Origin: Porphyromonadaceae bacterium UBA4262
GTDB taxonomy: Bacteria > Bacteroidota > Bacteroidia > Bacteroidales > Muribaculaceae
Length of the DNA: 64,000 nt
Direction of reading: 5' to 3'
NCBI GenBank assembly: GCA_002396085.1
Contig: DGWI01000037.1
Span: 7,850 to 71,849, forward strand
The number at the start of each line of letters is the position of its first letter. Position 1 is the stretch's first letter. The position numbers were made by a program, and so were the translations under genes. Shown in pieces: positions 1 through 6,600 of the stretch. Below the pieces are notes generated by a model. That model made no database searches and was not told where the DNA came from. It was given only the letters and a program-made list of their open reading frames with translations.

Positions 1-158
1 CATTGCCATTCTCAAAATTTGTTGTTTTTTTGTAAAAGATAAAAATATATGGTTATGGCATTGTCAGAGAAAAAGCGGCGATGGTTTGAAGCACATACCG
101 GACAGTTAACTATTGCGTTTGTGACGCAGCATAGTGACCATCACGATGAATGCTTCTC

Positions 159-443
159 TCAGGGCTGTTCAGTATTCCGAGGCTCAGCCTCGGAGTTTTC
201 TTTTTCTTCGTCGGCGTAGGTGCCGTACAGCTCTTCCTCACGCCGACGGCGCAGCGCTTCCTTGCGCCGCAGCGCAAAGTAGAGCAGTACAATAATGACT
301 AGACTGATGCCAATGATGCCGAAGTATTGAAGATAGTCTGGCTCTGGTTTTGTAATCTGACCACGGCCCATCCAGGCCATTACTGCAAGATAAGCCAATA
401 GGCAAAGCGGAATTATGGTCGATCGTTTGGGTTTATTGCTCAT
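159..443 (-). CDS. Small two-helix membrane protein, unknown function
   Basis: A 94-residue protein with a basic N-terminus (MSNKPKRS), two hydrophobic stretches (about residues 10-25 and 40-58) and a highly charged tail containing RRKEALRRRREEE. It looks like an inner-membrane protein with a cytoplasmic charged tail. I recognise no family. Its start overlaps the stop of the upstream exonuclease gene by 11 bp, so the two are probably translated from one mRNA. A hairpin with a plus-strand T-tract (177-205) lies within its 3' end, so the last codons do double duty or the annotation of the C-terminus is imperfect. Confidence 0.7.
   Translation of the reverse strand: MSNKPKRSTIIPLCLLAYLAVMAWMGRGQITKPEPDYLQYFGIIGISLVIIVLLYFALRRKEALRRRREEELYGTYADEEKENSEAEPRNTEQP
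177..205 (+). terminator. Plus-strand hairpin terminator overlapping the end of the small membrane protein gene
   Basis: CCGAGGC-TCA-GCCTCGG (177-193) is followed by AGTTTTCTTTTT on the plus strand. It would stop rightward transcripts entering from the left edge. On the minus strand the same hairpin lies in coding sequence and lacks a T-tract. Confidence 0.5.
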
Positions 444-1065
444 CTTCTTTCAGGTGATAATAGGGTGATTGTTCGGGTATGAATTTGCCACTAGTCAAGC
501 GGTTGTAGATGTCGATACAGGCCCAGGCATCGATGGCGGCATAGCGCTGCTGGCTCGGGGTCAGAGGATCGGCCTCCCAGTTGGTCAGTCGCTGGCTCTT
601 GCTGATTTTCTGTCCAAAGAGTATGGCATAAATCTTCTGTAGACTCAAGTCGGTGATGCGATACTGCTTGACAAGTTGCTGAATCTCGATGAAACCTGCA
701 GGTTGCATCTGGTTCACACGCTGCATTTGACTGATGTCATCGTGTGTCGACAAGCCCACTTTAGGACAATGTTCGTCCTCCATATATTCCTTCAGCTTGA
801 GAGGTATGCTCTTGAGTTTGCTGATGCGGAACAAGAAACAAGCACTGGGTGTGGCCAGTTGAATCAAAGCCAGTTTGTGATGCTCACCACGCTTGAACGA
901 AGGTCGAGTCTCGGTGTCAAATCCCACCAGTGGATGCTTGCGCAGATGTGCAACGGCGGCGTTGACTTGCGACATGGCATCAATGACATAGATTGACCTG
1001 TCGCTATATTCAACCGGCGGCATTTCATTGATTTTCTCTTTCTCTATCGATACTGCATATTCCAT
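433..1065 (-). CDS. 3'-5' exonuclease domain protein (RNase D / DEDDy superfamily)
   Basis: A 210-residue single-domain 3'-5' exonuclease. Exo I is GFDTET (D50 and E52), exo II lies around VGLSTHDD, and exo III is YAAIDAWACIDIY, which gives the DEDDy arrangement. There is no HRDC domain, so this is not full-length RNase D; it resembles the short Bacteroidota exonuclease proteins. Substrate (RNA or DNA) cannot be read from the sequence. I start at 1065 rather than at the ATG at 1086, because a TACCTTTG promoter box at 1074-1081 puts the transcription start downstream of 1086. The 5' leader would then be only a few nucleotides. It is divergent from tgt and overlaps the next gene by 11 bp. Confidence 0.85.
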   Translation of the reverse strand: MEYAVSIEKEKINEMPPVEYSDRSIYVIDAMSQVNAAVAHLRKHPLVGFDTETRPSFKRGEHHKLALIQLATPSACFLFRISKLKSIPLKLKEYMEDEHCPKVGLSTHDDISQMQRVNQMQPAGFIEIQQLVKQYRITDLSLQKIYAILFGQKISKSQRLTNWEADPLTPSQQRYAAIDAWACIDIYNRLTSGKFIPEQSPYYHLKEDEQ

Positions 1066-1073
1066 TGCGAGTG

Positions 1074-1081
1074 CAAAGGTA
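1074..1081 (-). promoter_or_regulatory. -7 promoter box TACCTTTG for the exonuclease gene
   Basis: Matches the Bacteroidota TAnnTTTG consensus on the minus strand. It ends 9 bp from the chosen ATG, implying a nearly leaderless transcript. No clear -33 TTTG is seen. Confidence 0.5.
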
Positions 1082-1136
1082 AGCATTTTTCGTGACTTTC
1101 TTGTGCTGCCATGACTGCAAAATGGGAATTTTATTG

Positions 1137-1144
1137 TAATTTTG
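1137..1144 (+). promoter_or_regulatory. -7 promoter box TAATTTTG for tgt
   Basis: Perfect TAnnTTTG match 29 bp before the tgt ATG. It is divergent from the box at 1074-1081. No convincing -33 element. Confidence 0.55.
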
Positions 1145-1173
1145 CGCTCACAATTGACACAACCTATATTTCT

Positions 1174-2304
1174 ATGGATTTTGAACTCAAGGCAACCGCT
1201 GATGGTAGTCAGGCTAGGGCAGGGCTCATCACAACCGACCATGGCACCATCGAGACACCCATCTTTATGCCCGTGGGAACGCTGGGGGCAGTAAAGGCTG
1301 TGCACATGGCTGAACTGCGCGACGACATCAAGGCACAGATCATCCTGGGCAATACATATCACCTCTATTTGCGCCCGGGCATGGACATCATCGAGCGTGC
1401 TGGTGGATTGCACAAGTTCAACGGATGGGATCGGCCCATTCTCACCGACAGTGGTGGCTTCCAGGTGTTTTCTCTGAGCGAGAACCGCAAGCTCAAGCCT
1501 GAGGGCGTGACATTCCGTAGCCATATCGATGGCTCAAAGCACCTGTTCACGCCCGAGAATGTGGTCGACATCCAGCGCAGCATCGGCAGTGACATCATGA
1601 TGGCTCTCGACGAGTGCCCACCGGGTACAAGTGAGCGTGACTATGCCGAGAAATCCTTGCGATTGACGCAAGGCTGGCTCGACCGCGGTTGGAAACACTT
1701 CAATGAGACGAAGCCCCGATATGGACACAGGCAAGCCTTCTTCCCCATCGTGCAAGGTTGTGTTTACAAAGACCTAAGGCAAGATGCGGCCAAGCATGTG
1801 GCCGACCTTGGTGCCGATGGTAACGCCATTGGCGGACTTGCTGTGGGTGAACCCACCGAAGTGATGTACGACATGATTGAGGTGGTCAATGAGATTCTGC
1901 CCACCGACCGTCCCCGCTATCTCATGGGAGTGGGCACACCTGCCAACATACTTGAAGCCATCGATCGGGGTGTCGACATGATGGACTGTGTCATGCCCAC
2001 ACGCAACGGACGCAACGGAATGCTCTTCACGCAGCATGGCATCATGAACATGCGCAACCGCAAGTGGGCCGACGACTTCTCGCCACTTCAGGAGGATGGA
2101 GCATCGATTGTCGACCACGTCTACAGTAAGGCCTATCTGCGTCATCTGTTCATCTCGCAGGAAATCCTGGCGATGCAGATTGCCAGTATCCACAATCTGG
2201 CATTCTATCTGTGGCTCGTAGGCGAGGCCCGGCGTCACATCATCGCCGGCGACTTCAAGTCCTGGAAGACCGACATGGTCGAGCGCGTCCAGCGTCGCCT
2301 CTAG
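1174..2304 (+). CDS. tgt: Queuine/preQ1 tRNA-guanine transglycosylase
   Basis: A 376-residue TIM-barrel enzyme that exchanges guanine 34 of GUN-anticodon tRNAs for preQ1 in queuosine synthesis. Visible signatures are ILTDSGGFQVFS, ALDECPPG, GGLAVGE and MDCVMPTRNGRNG, the last carrying the second catalytic Asp region. The C-terminal block where most bacterial TGTs carry the CxCxxC zinc ligands instead reads EDGASIVDHVYSKAY, so the cysteines are missing here. The ATG at 1174 gives the normal family N-terminus (MDFELKAT) and lies behind a promoter box; an in-frame ATG at 1111 precedes that box. It probably heads a tgt-permease-zeta-like operon. The stop codon is the first of a series of in-frame stops created by a 9-bp repeat. 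Confidence 0.95.
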   Translation: MDFELKATADGSQARAGLITTDHGTIETPIFMPVGTLGAVKAVHMAELRDDIKAQIILGNTYHLYLRPGMDIIERAGGLHKFNGWDRPILTDSGGFQVFSLSENRKLKPEGVTFRSHIDGSKHLFTPENVVDIQRSIGSDIMMALDECPPGTSERDYAEKSLRLTQGWLDRGWKHFNETKPRYGHRQAFFPIVQGCVYKDLRQDAAKHVADLGADGNAIGGLAVGEPTEVMYDMIEVVNEILPTDRPRYLMGVGTPANILEAIDRGVDMMDCVMPTRNGRNGMLFTQHGIMNMRNRKWADDFSPLQEDGASIVDHVYSKAYLRHLFISQEILAMQIASIHNLAFYLWLVGEARRHIIAGDFKSWKTDMVERVQRRL

Positions 2305-2353
2305 CACCTCTAACAAGTCTAGTGAATCTAGTCTTTCTAGAACATCTAGTCAA
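2300..2353 (+). repeat. Six phased 9-bp units, consensus TCTAGNNNN
   Basis: Units start at 2300, 2309, 2318, 2327, 2336 and 2345: TCTAGCACC, TCTAACAAG, TCTAGTGAA, TCTAGTCTT, TCTAGAACA, TCTAGTCAA. The spacing is exactly 9 bp throughout. In the tgt frame each unit contains a stop codon. The repeat fills the tgt-permease gap and ends 8 bp before the next ATG. Related two-unit versions occur at 35296 and 42206. Confidence 0.85.
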
Positions 2354-2361
2354 ACAAACCA

Positions 2362-3558
2362 ATGGAAGAAGAACTCCAACATATCGATCAAGAGTCGCCC
2401 CAAGAGCAGTCCCTGGAGCAACCTCAACAACAGTCCCAGGAACAACCTCAGGAGCAACCTGTGGCTGACAAGCCGCTGCGCAAGCCGTGGGTCAAGAAGT
2501 TCGACCTCTACATCGTCAAGAACTTCTTGGGTACCTACCTGTTTGCCATCTTGTTGCTCATGGCCATCGTCATCATGTTCGATGTCAATGAGAAACTCGA
2601 TGCTGTGCTCACCGCGCCGCTCAAGGACACTGTCTTCCAGTACTTCATGAACTTCCTGCCGTTCATTGTCAGTCAGTTCAGCCCCCTGTTCACCTTTATC
2701 TCGGTCATCTTCTTCACCTCGCGTCTGGCCGACCGCAGCGAGATCATCGCTATGCTATCGAGCGGCATTAGTTTTCGCCGTCTGCTCATGCCTTATCTCT
2801 TCTCGGCTACAGTCATTGCTGTGATCAGTTATTTACTCTCGGCTTATGTCATCCCGCCTGCCAATGTGCAGCGCATCGCTTACACAAATCGTTGGGTCAA
2901 GAACAAGGCTGTGACCTATGGTGACAACATACAGATGCAAGTCAAGCCCGGCGTGATGGCCTACATCTCGCGCTATGACAACTCGACCAAGACTGGCTAT
3001 CGATTCTCGCTCGACCAGTTAGACGGCAAGACGCTCAAGTCGCGCCTCACGGCCGAGAACATCAAGTACGACTCACTGGGCCGTTGGAGGCTCAATAATT
3101 ACACAATGCGGCATTTTAACGGCTTGAAGGAGACGATGACGACTGGAAGTACGCTCGATACCATGCTCAACTTTGAGCCGCGAGACTTCCTCATCTCCAA
3201 GAACGATGAGCAGACCATGACGTCACCCGAGCTGCGGCAGTACATTGACCGCCAGCATGCGCGAGGTGTGGCGGGTATCATGAACTTTGAGGTCGAGTAT
3301 GAGCGGCGCTATGCCATGACGGCAGCGGCTTTTATCCTCACGGTCATTGGGCTCTCGTTGTCGTCGCGCAAGGTGAGGGGAGGCATGGGCATGAACATTG
3401 GCATCGGGCTGTTGCTCAGTTTCAGTTACATTTTGTTCATGACAGTCACGTCGACTTTCGCCGTTTCGGGCTATACCTCGGCAAGGGTGGCGATGTGGAT
3501 TCCCAATATTTTGTACACCATTATTGCCGTTTGGCTTTATCGTCGTGCGGCAAGATAA
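2362..3558 (+). CDS. LptF/LptG-family permease (YjgP/YjgQ), LPS export
   Basis: A 398-residue inner-membrane protein of the LptF/LptG family, the permease of the ABC transporter that extracts lipopolysaccharide and feeds it to the Lpt bridge. About six membrane helices are visible: two in residues 50-120, one near 150-170, then a periplasmic beta-rich segment of about 110 residues, and the last helices after residue 310. The N-terminal 35 residues form a low-complexity Gln/Glu/Pro stretch (QQQSQEQPQEQP) encoded by a degenerate 12-bp repeat, unusual for the family. Which of LptF or LptG it represents cannot be settled. It lies between tgt and the exported P-loop protein, 17 bp before the latter. 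Confidence 0.85.
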   Translation: MEEELQHIDQESPQEQSLEQPQQQSQEQPQEQPVADKPLRKPWVKKFDLYIVKNFLGTYLFAILLLMAIVIMFDVNEKLDAVLTAPLKDTVFQYFMNFLPFIVSQFSPLFTFISVIFFTSRLADRSEIIAMLSSGISFRRLLMPYLFSATVIAVISYLLSAYVIPPANVQRIAYTNRWVKNKAVTYGDNIQMQVKPGVMAYISRYDNSTKTGYRFSLDQLDGKTLKSRLTAENIKYDSLGRWRLNNYTMRHFNGLKETMTTGSTLDTMLNFEPRDFLISKNDEQTMTSPELRQYIDRQHARGVAGIMNFEVEYERRYAMTAAAFILTVIGLSLSSRKVRGGMGMNIGIGLLLSFSYILFMTVTSTFAVSGYTSARVAMWIPNILYTIIAVWLYRRAAR

Positions 3559-3575
3559 ATATTGCTTAAAAACTT

Positions 3576-4490
3576 ATGAGAAGAAGAATCCTTTTGCTAT
3601 TGGCTCTCGCTGTGATGGCGATGATGCCCATGGTGGCACAGCACACCGACTGCGATGCCAGGCACGAATGTTGCCAGGGCAAGAATCTCACTGGCGATGA
3701 TGCCGTTGCTTGGGCCAAACAACACGTGGGCCGGCTCATCGATAACTATCTGGCAAGTGCAGGCAACAAGCTTGACCCCGACGAGGTGCGCAAGCAATTG
3801 GCGCCCATTGGCTATGACGGCACCAATGTACCCGACTACCGGGCAGCCGAGAAGTGGCTCGTCGACACCGTCTACCGACGCATGATGCAGACTGCCGTCG
3901 GCAATGGCAACCGAAGCATTACCGTGCTTACCGGACCTGGTGGGGCAGGAAAGAGCACCAGCACCAAGAACATCGACTTCTCGGGGCAGGGGGTGCTCTA
4001 TGACAGCGCTCTCAACAGCTACGAGTCGCTCAAGAAGGTGGTCGACAAGGCCATCAACGGAGGCATGAACGACATCACTGTCATCGCATTCTACAACGAC
4101 ATCGAGACTTGCTACAAGAACTCAATCAAGCGAGGCAAGGCAACCAATCGCTTCCTGGGCATCGCCTATCTGACCAACGCCTATCGCAACAACCAGGACA
4201 AAATCAAGATGTTGCGCAACCACTACCCGCAGGTCAAGGTTCAGACCGTCGACAACAACCACAACAACGGTGGCATCTGGGTCACGCCAGAGCAGGCCGA
4301 GCAATGGAACTTCACCATCGATGCCGAGACCATGAACCACATGCTGGTCTATGTCCTCAACGAGATCTATCAGAAGCAAATCACCGGCAACCAAATCAAG
4401 TCGGCGGCCGGCGATGTGCTTGATGTCAAGGGGGCGGACGAATTGGGTCAGATGCTCATGCAGGAGATCGCACGTCATCTTCCCAATTGA
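3576..4490 (+). CDS. Exported P-loop NTPase resembling zeta-toxin kinases
   Basis: A 304-residue protein with a clear signal peptide (MRRRILLLLALAVMAMM, cleavage probably after VA at about residue 21). A Walker A motif GPGGAGKST follows at residues 120-128, and then a segment with a DSALNSYESL-like region and IKRGKATNRF, reminiscent of zeta toxin/UDP-GlcNAc kinases. Zeta toxins normally act on UDP-N-acetylglucosamine in the cytoplasm with ATP, so an exported version is odd: the periplasm lacks ATP, and a role on another target or delivery to another cell are possibilities. No antitoxin (epsilon-like) gene adjoins it. The fold assignment rests on the P-loop and general layout only. It is the last gene of the tgt operon and is followed by a strong hairpin terminator. 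Confidence 0.6.
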   Translation: MRRRILLLLALAVMAMMPMVAQHTDCDARHECCQGKNLTGDDAVAWAKQHVGRLIDNYLASAGNKLDPDEVRKQLAPIGYDGTNVPDYRAAEKWLVDTVYRRMMQTAVGNGNRSITVLTGPGGAGKSTSTKNIDFSGQGVLYDSALNSYESLKKVVDKAINGGMNDITVIAFYNDIETCYKNSIKRGKATNRFLGIAYLTNAYRNNQDKIKMLRNHYPQVKVQTVDNNHNNGGIWVTPEQAEQWNFTIDAETMNHMLVYVLNEIYQKQITGNQIKSAAGDVLDVKGADELGQMLMQEIARHLPN

Positions 4491-4514
4491 TTTTCAGGAA
4501 ATTAATCTTCATTG

Positions 4515-4540
4515 GGCCTCGGTGTCGCCGAGGCCTTTGT
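4515..4540 (+). terminator. Hairpin terminator after the exported P-loop gene
   Basis: GGCCTCGG-TGTCG-CCGAGGCC (4515-4535) followed by TTTGT. It sits between convergent genes and has no T-tract on the minus strand. Confidence 0.7.
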
Positions 4541-4803
4541 CATCTCTTGTCGGTCAGGCAGCCCAGCAACTGCACCACCGGGCTGAGAAAACAGATAGCG
4601 GCACACAGCACCAGAATGTAGCCGATGGTGTGCAGCGTGCCACTCAGCATCGACAGACCGATGGCAAACATGGGGAAGGAAGCCATCCACAGCAGCAGCG
4701 ACTGCGAGAAAGAGTCTCTATCATGCTCGGCAAGAGCAACTTGGGGCGTCTGCTGAGCCGTTTGGCTCAGTACAGCAGTGTCAAGGTTTTGTGTATTCAT
4801 CAT
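4540..4803 (-). CDS. Small membrane protein, unknown function
   Basis: An 87-residue protein with a polar N-terminal third and two hydrophobic segments, about residues 36-55 (LLLWMASFPMFAIGLSML) and 58-80 (GYILVLCAAICFLSP). No family recognised. A TAATTTTG box 35 bp upstream supports expression. Start could be either of two adjacent ATGs (4803 or 4800). It is convergent with the P-loop protein gene. Confidence 0.65.
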   Translation of the reverse strand: MMNTQNLDTAVLSQTAQQTPQVALAEHDRDSFSQSLLLWMASFPMFAIGLSMLSGTLHTIGYILVLCAAICFLSPVVQLLGCLTDKR

Positions 4804-4837
4804 TGTGTCAGTTTTAATGTTTGTGATTTTTACACTG

Positions 4838-4845
4838 CAAAATTA
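4838..4845 (-). promoter_or_regulatory. -7 promoter box TAATTTTG for the 87-aa membrane protein
   Basis: Perfect TAnnTTTG match on the minus strand, 35 bp from the start codon. A paired CACATGTG palindrome lies just upstream at 4868-4904. Confidence 0.55.
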
Positions 4846-4860
4846 CACCCGCCGAGTGCC

Positions 4861-4904
4861 AAAAATAGGCACATGTGTCAAAAACTACGTTAAACACATG
4901 TGCC
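4861..4904 (-). terminator. 11-bp inverted repeat, probable terminator or operator
   Basis: GGCACATGTGT (4868-4878) and ACACATGTGCC (4894-4904) form a perfect 11-bp stem with a 15-nt loop. On the minus strand it is followed by TATTTTTGG, which suits termination of the 4939-5556 gene. Each arm also contains the palindrome CACATGTG, so it could instead be a two-site operator for the next promoter. Confidence 0.55.
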
Positions 4905-4938
4905 GTTATCCTATTACGAGCCTGTGGCTCGCACATCG

Positions 4939-5556
4939 TCACATCTCGAAACTCCCTAGCCGCTTCAACGGCTCGCGCTCCAAGTTGCTCCACACAATCT
5001 TGTCTTTATAGCCATCTTGGAAAACATTTCCGTACGTTGTCTTGCGCTTGTGCGTCAGGTAGTTGTAACTCTGCTCCTCGCTCTCGCCTGTGTAGCGCGA
5101 ATAGCCCGCTATCTCAAAGCCTATCTGATAGAAGTCGCCGTCCTGATAGCGGAACATGTGGGTCTGTCGTTCATTGCCAGTCGAGCCGGCACTGTAGCTC
5201 AGCTGGCTGTCAATGCGCAGCACGCCACGCTTGGTGATGCTAATGCTCAAGTCCACCATGCTGAACTCCTCCTCGCTGTGCGGCATGATAGAGTCATAGG
5301 CCTCATGGAGGGTGTAAAAGCCGTTGACATCGCCCCAGTAGATGGCAAGCACGGGGCGCTCGTCTTCAGATGGGGCGGCCACAATCACAAAGTCCTCGAT
5401 GCCATCCTTGTTCAGGTCGCCTTGCGCCTCGGCTATGTTAATCCATCCCTCAGGCACCAGTTCCTGCACGCTGTGCCCTGTCGTTCTCAAGTTTGTCTGT
5501 GCCGCGGCAGCAATCCCGCACACCGCCAGCACCATCAGTATTGTCCGTTTCATCAT
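4939..5556 (-). CDS. Secreted protein with an FG-GAP/EF-hand-like motif, unknown function
   Basis: A 205-residue protein with a signal peptide (MMKRTILMVLAVCGIAAAA, cleaved before QTN). GDLNKDGIEDFVIV at about residues 47-60 is the calcium-binding-like strand motif seen in FG-GAP/VCBS repeats of secreted bacterial proteins. The remainder is beta-rich with no enzyme motif. It is probably periplasmic or surface exposed. Transcription may start from a degenerate GAACTTTG box (5590-5597 on the minus strand) with TTTG about 20 bp upstream. Monocistronic. Confidence 0.75.
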   Translation of the reverse strand: MMKRTILMVLAVCGIAAAAQTNLRTTGHSVQELVPEGWINIAEAQGDLNKDGIEDFVIVAAPSEDERPVLAIYWGDVNGFYTLHEAYDSIMPHSEEEFSMVDLSISITKRGVLRIDSQLSYSAGSTGNERQTHMFRYQDGDFYQIGFEIAGYSRYTGESEEQSYNYLTHKRKTTYGNVFQDGYKDKIVWSNLEREPLKRLGSFEM

Positions 5557-5746
5557 TTCAAGAAATTTAGTCGTTTACGATCATCCACGCAAAGTTCGCA
5601 AATTCCCCCCACACCCGCAAATAATCATCCCTCTTTTTTTACTTGATACTTGCGATAGTTTTTCAAAAAAATCGTGAATAATCATGGTAACATCAGTGAT
5701 ATCATGCACTTTTCACTCATCACCCACCACTTTTTTTGCAGCATTC

Positions 5747-5777
5747 TTGGCAAAATGAGAAAAAAACACGAACTTTG
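5747..5777 (+). promoter_or_regulatory. Promoter of the two-gene cassette (TTG / GAACTTTG)
   Basis: TTG at 5747-5749 and GAACTTTG at 5770-5777 with 20 bp between them; the -7 box deviates from TAnnTTTG at its first base. It decides that translation starts at 5794, not at upstream in-frame ATGs. Confidence 0.45.
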
Positions 5778-5793
5778 CACAAAATATAAAGAT

Positions 5794-5931
5794 ATGGAAA
5801 AGAAACAGGATAAACAAAACACAGCTGTTCTGCGTCTGAAAAAGGCATTGGAGCACAAACTGGCGTGGAAAAGAGAGCTAGAAGAGGAGTTTTCTCGTAA
5901 AGGGAAAAAAGTCACTGTCGAATTGCTATGA
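5794..5931 (+). CDS. Small lysine-rich protein, first gene of an overlapping pair
   Basis: A 45-residue basic protein (MEKKQDKQNTAVLRLKK, then RELEEEFSRKGKKVTVELL), mostly predicted helix with alternating charge. The start at 5794 follows a promoter box at 5770-5777; the longer in-frame ORF from 5674 would begin upstream of the transcription start. Its stop overlaps the ATG of the next gene in an ATGA junction, so the two are almost certainly co-translated. The basic helical product could bind nucleic acid or its partner. No family recognised. Confidence 0.6.
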   Translation: MEKKQDKQNTAVLRLKKALEHKLAWKRELEEEFSRKGKKVTVELL

Positions 5932-6425
5932 TTAATCTTTCTCTTGAGCGCATTAATGCCAAGTCGCCATGTCCTGTCACAGAGGTTCATGGCGGATATC
6001 AATTTGAAACTGAGTCTAGTGTCATCTATCGTATTCGTTTCATTGAAGAAATGCCTATTGGTGGTTGCGATACTTATCAATTCGCAATATCTAGGATTAC
6101 CGAAAGCAATGCTGGTTTTGATCCAGATGTTAGAGCTACAATTTTTATAATCATAGACGAGTTTTTTGCTGAATATCAGAATGTACTATTGTATATATGT
6201 GACACGTCTGATGGTCGAGAGGAAGCGCGAAATCGGCTTTTTGTGCATTGGTTTACTATAGCAGCAAGTCCAAATCGTTTTACCATCAAAACTGCAAATG
6301 CTATGGTTGAAGGGGAAGGAATCTATGCAGCCATCATTGTTGAGAACACAAATCCTAAACTGGCTGAGATTACAAGAGATTTTGACACTACAACCGAAGC
6401 GTTGATGAATAAACCAGAAGAGTGA
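5928..6425 (+). CDS. Conserved hypothetical protein, possibly DUF6169-like
   Basis: A 165-residue soluble alpha/beta protein without signal peptide or membrane segments. Internal features are YRIRFIEEMP, YQFAISRITE, a segment IFIIIDEFFAEYQNVLLYICDTSDGREEARNRLF and a C-terminal IYAAIIVENTNP. The pattern (DGREEARNRLFVHWF after a strand ending in YICDTSDG) resembles small Bacteroidota proteins annotated DUF6169, but I recall this only loosely. It is coupled to the 45-aa gene by a 4-bp overlap. The codon usage is clearly more AT-rich than in neighbours, suggesting a mobile cassette of toxin-antitoxin or defence type; that role is inference. Confidence 0.6.
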   Translation: MINLSLERINAKSPCPVTEVHGGYQFETESSVIYRIRFIEEMPIGGCDTYQFAISRITESNAGFDPDVRATIFIIIDEFFAEYQNVLLYICDTSDGREEARNRLFVHWFTIAASPNRFTIKTANAMVEGEGIYAAIIVENTNPKLAEITRDFDTTTEALMNKPEE

Positions 6426-6442
6426 TTCATATTCTCAAATTT

Positions 6443-6541
6443 GTGATAAGAAATATCCCTCCTGTCCTTTTGTCTAGAAAAATTCGACAATTCGATAATT
6501 CGTGATAAGAAAACTCCTGATGTCCTTCTGCCCAGAAGAAA
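6443..6541 (+). repeat. Imperfect 40-bp direct repeat with AATTCG octamers between
   Basis: Two related copies begin GTGATAAGAAA at 6443 and 6502 and both continue to a TGTCCTTnTG block. Between them AATTCGAC-AATTCGAT-AATTCGTG (6481-6504) is an 8-bp repeat. It lies between the convergent cassette and icd. Confidence 0.6.
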
Positions 6542-6581
6542 AGAAAAGAGCAGATGCCCCGTGACGGGATCATCTGCTCTT
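6534..6581 (-). terminator. Strong terminator after icd
   Basis: An 11-bp perfect stem AAGAGCAGATG (6546-6556) / CATCTGCTCTT (6571-6581). On the minus strand it runs into TTTTCTTTTCTTC. It ends the cit/acn/icd transcript. Confidence 0.8.
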
Positions 6582-6600
6582 GTAATCAATTCAGGGACGA

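Noticed and set aside
1..20. A minus-strand gene starting at 3 or 9 behind an AAATTTTG box
   Set aside because: Only the possible start codons lie in the window, so nothing can be supported.
49..219. A 56-codon plus-strand ORF at the left edge
   Set aside because: It runs through a plus-strand terminator hairpin (177-205) before its stop and has no promoter box or recognised motif.
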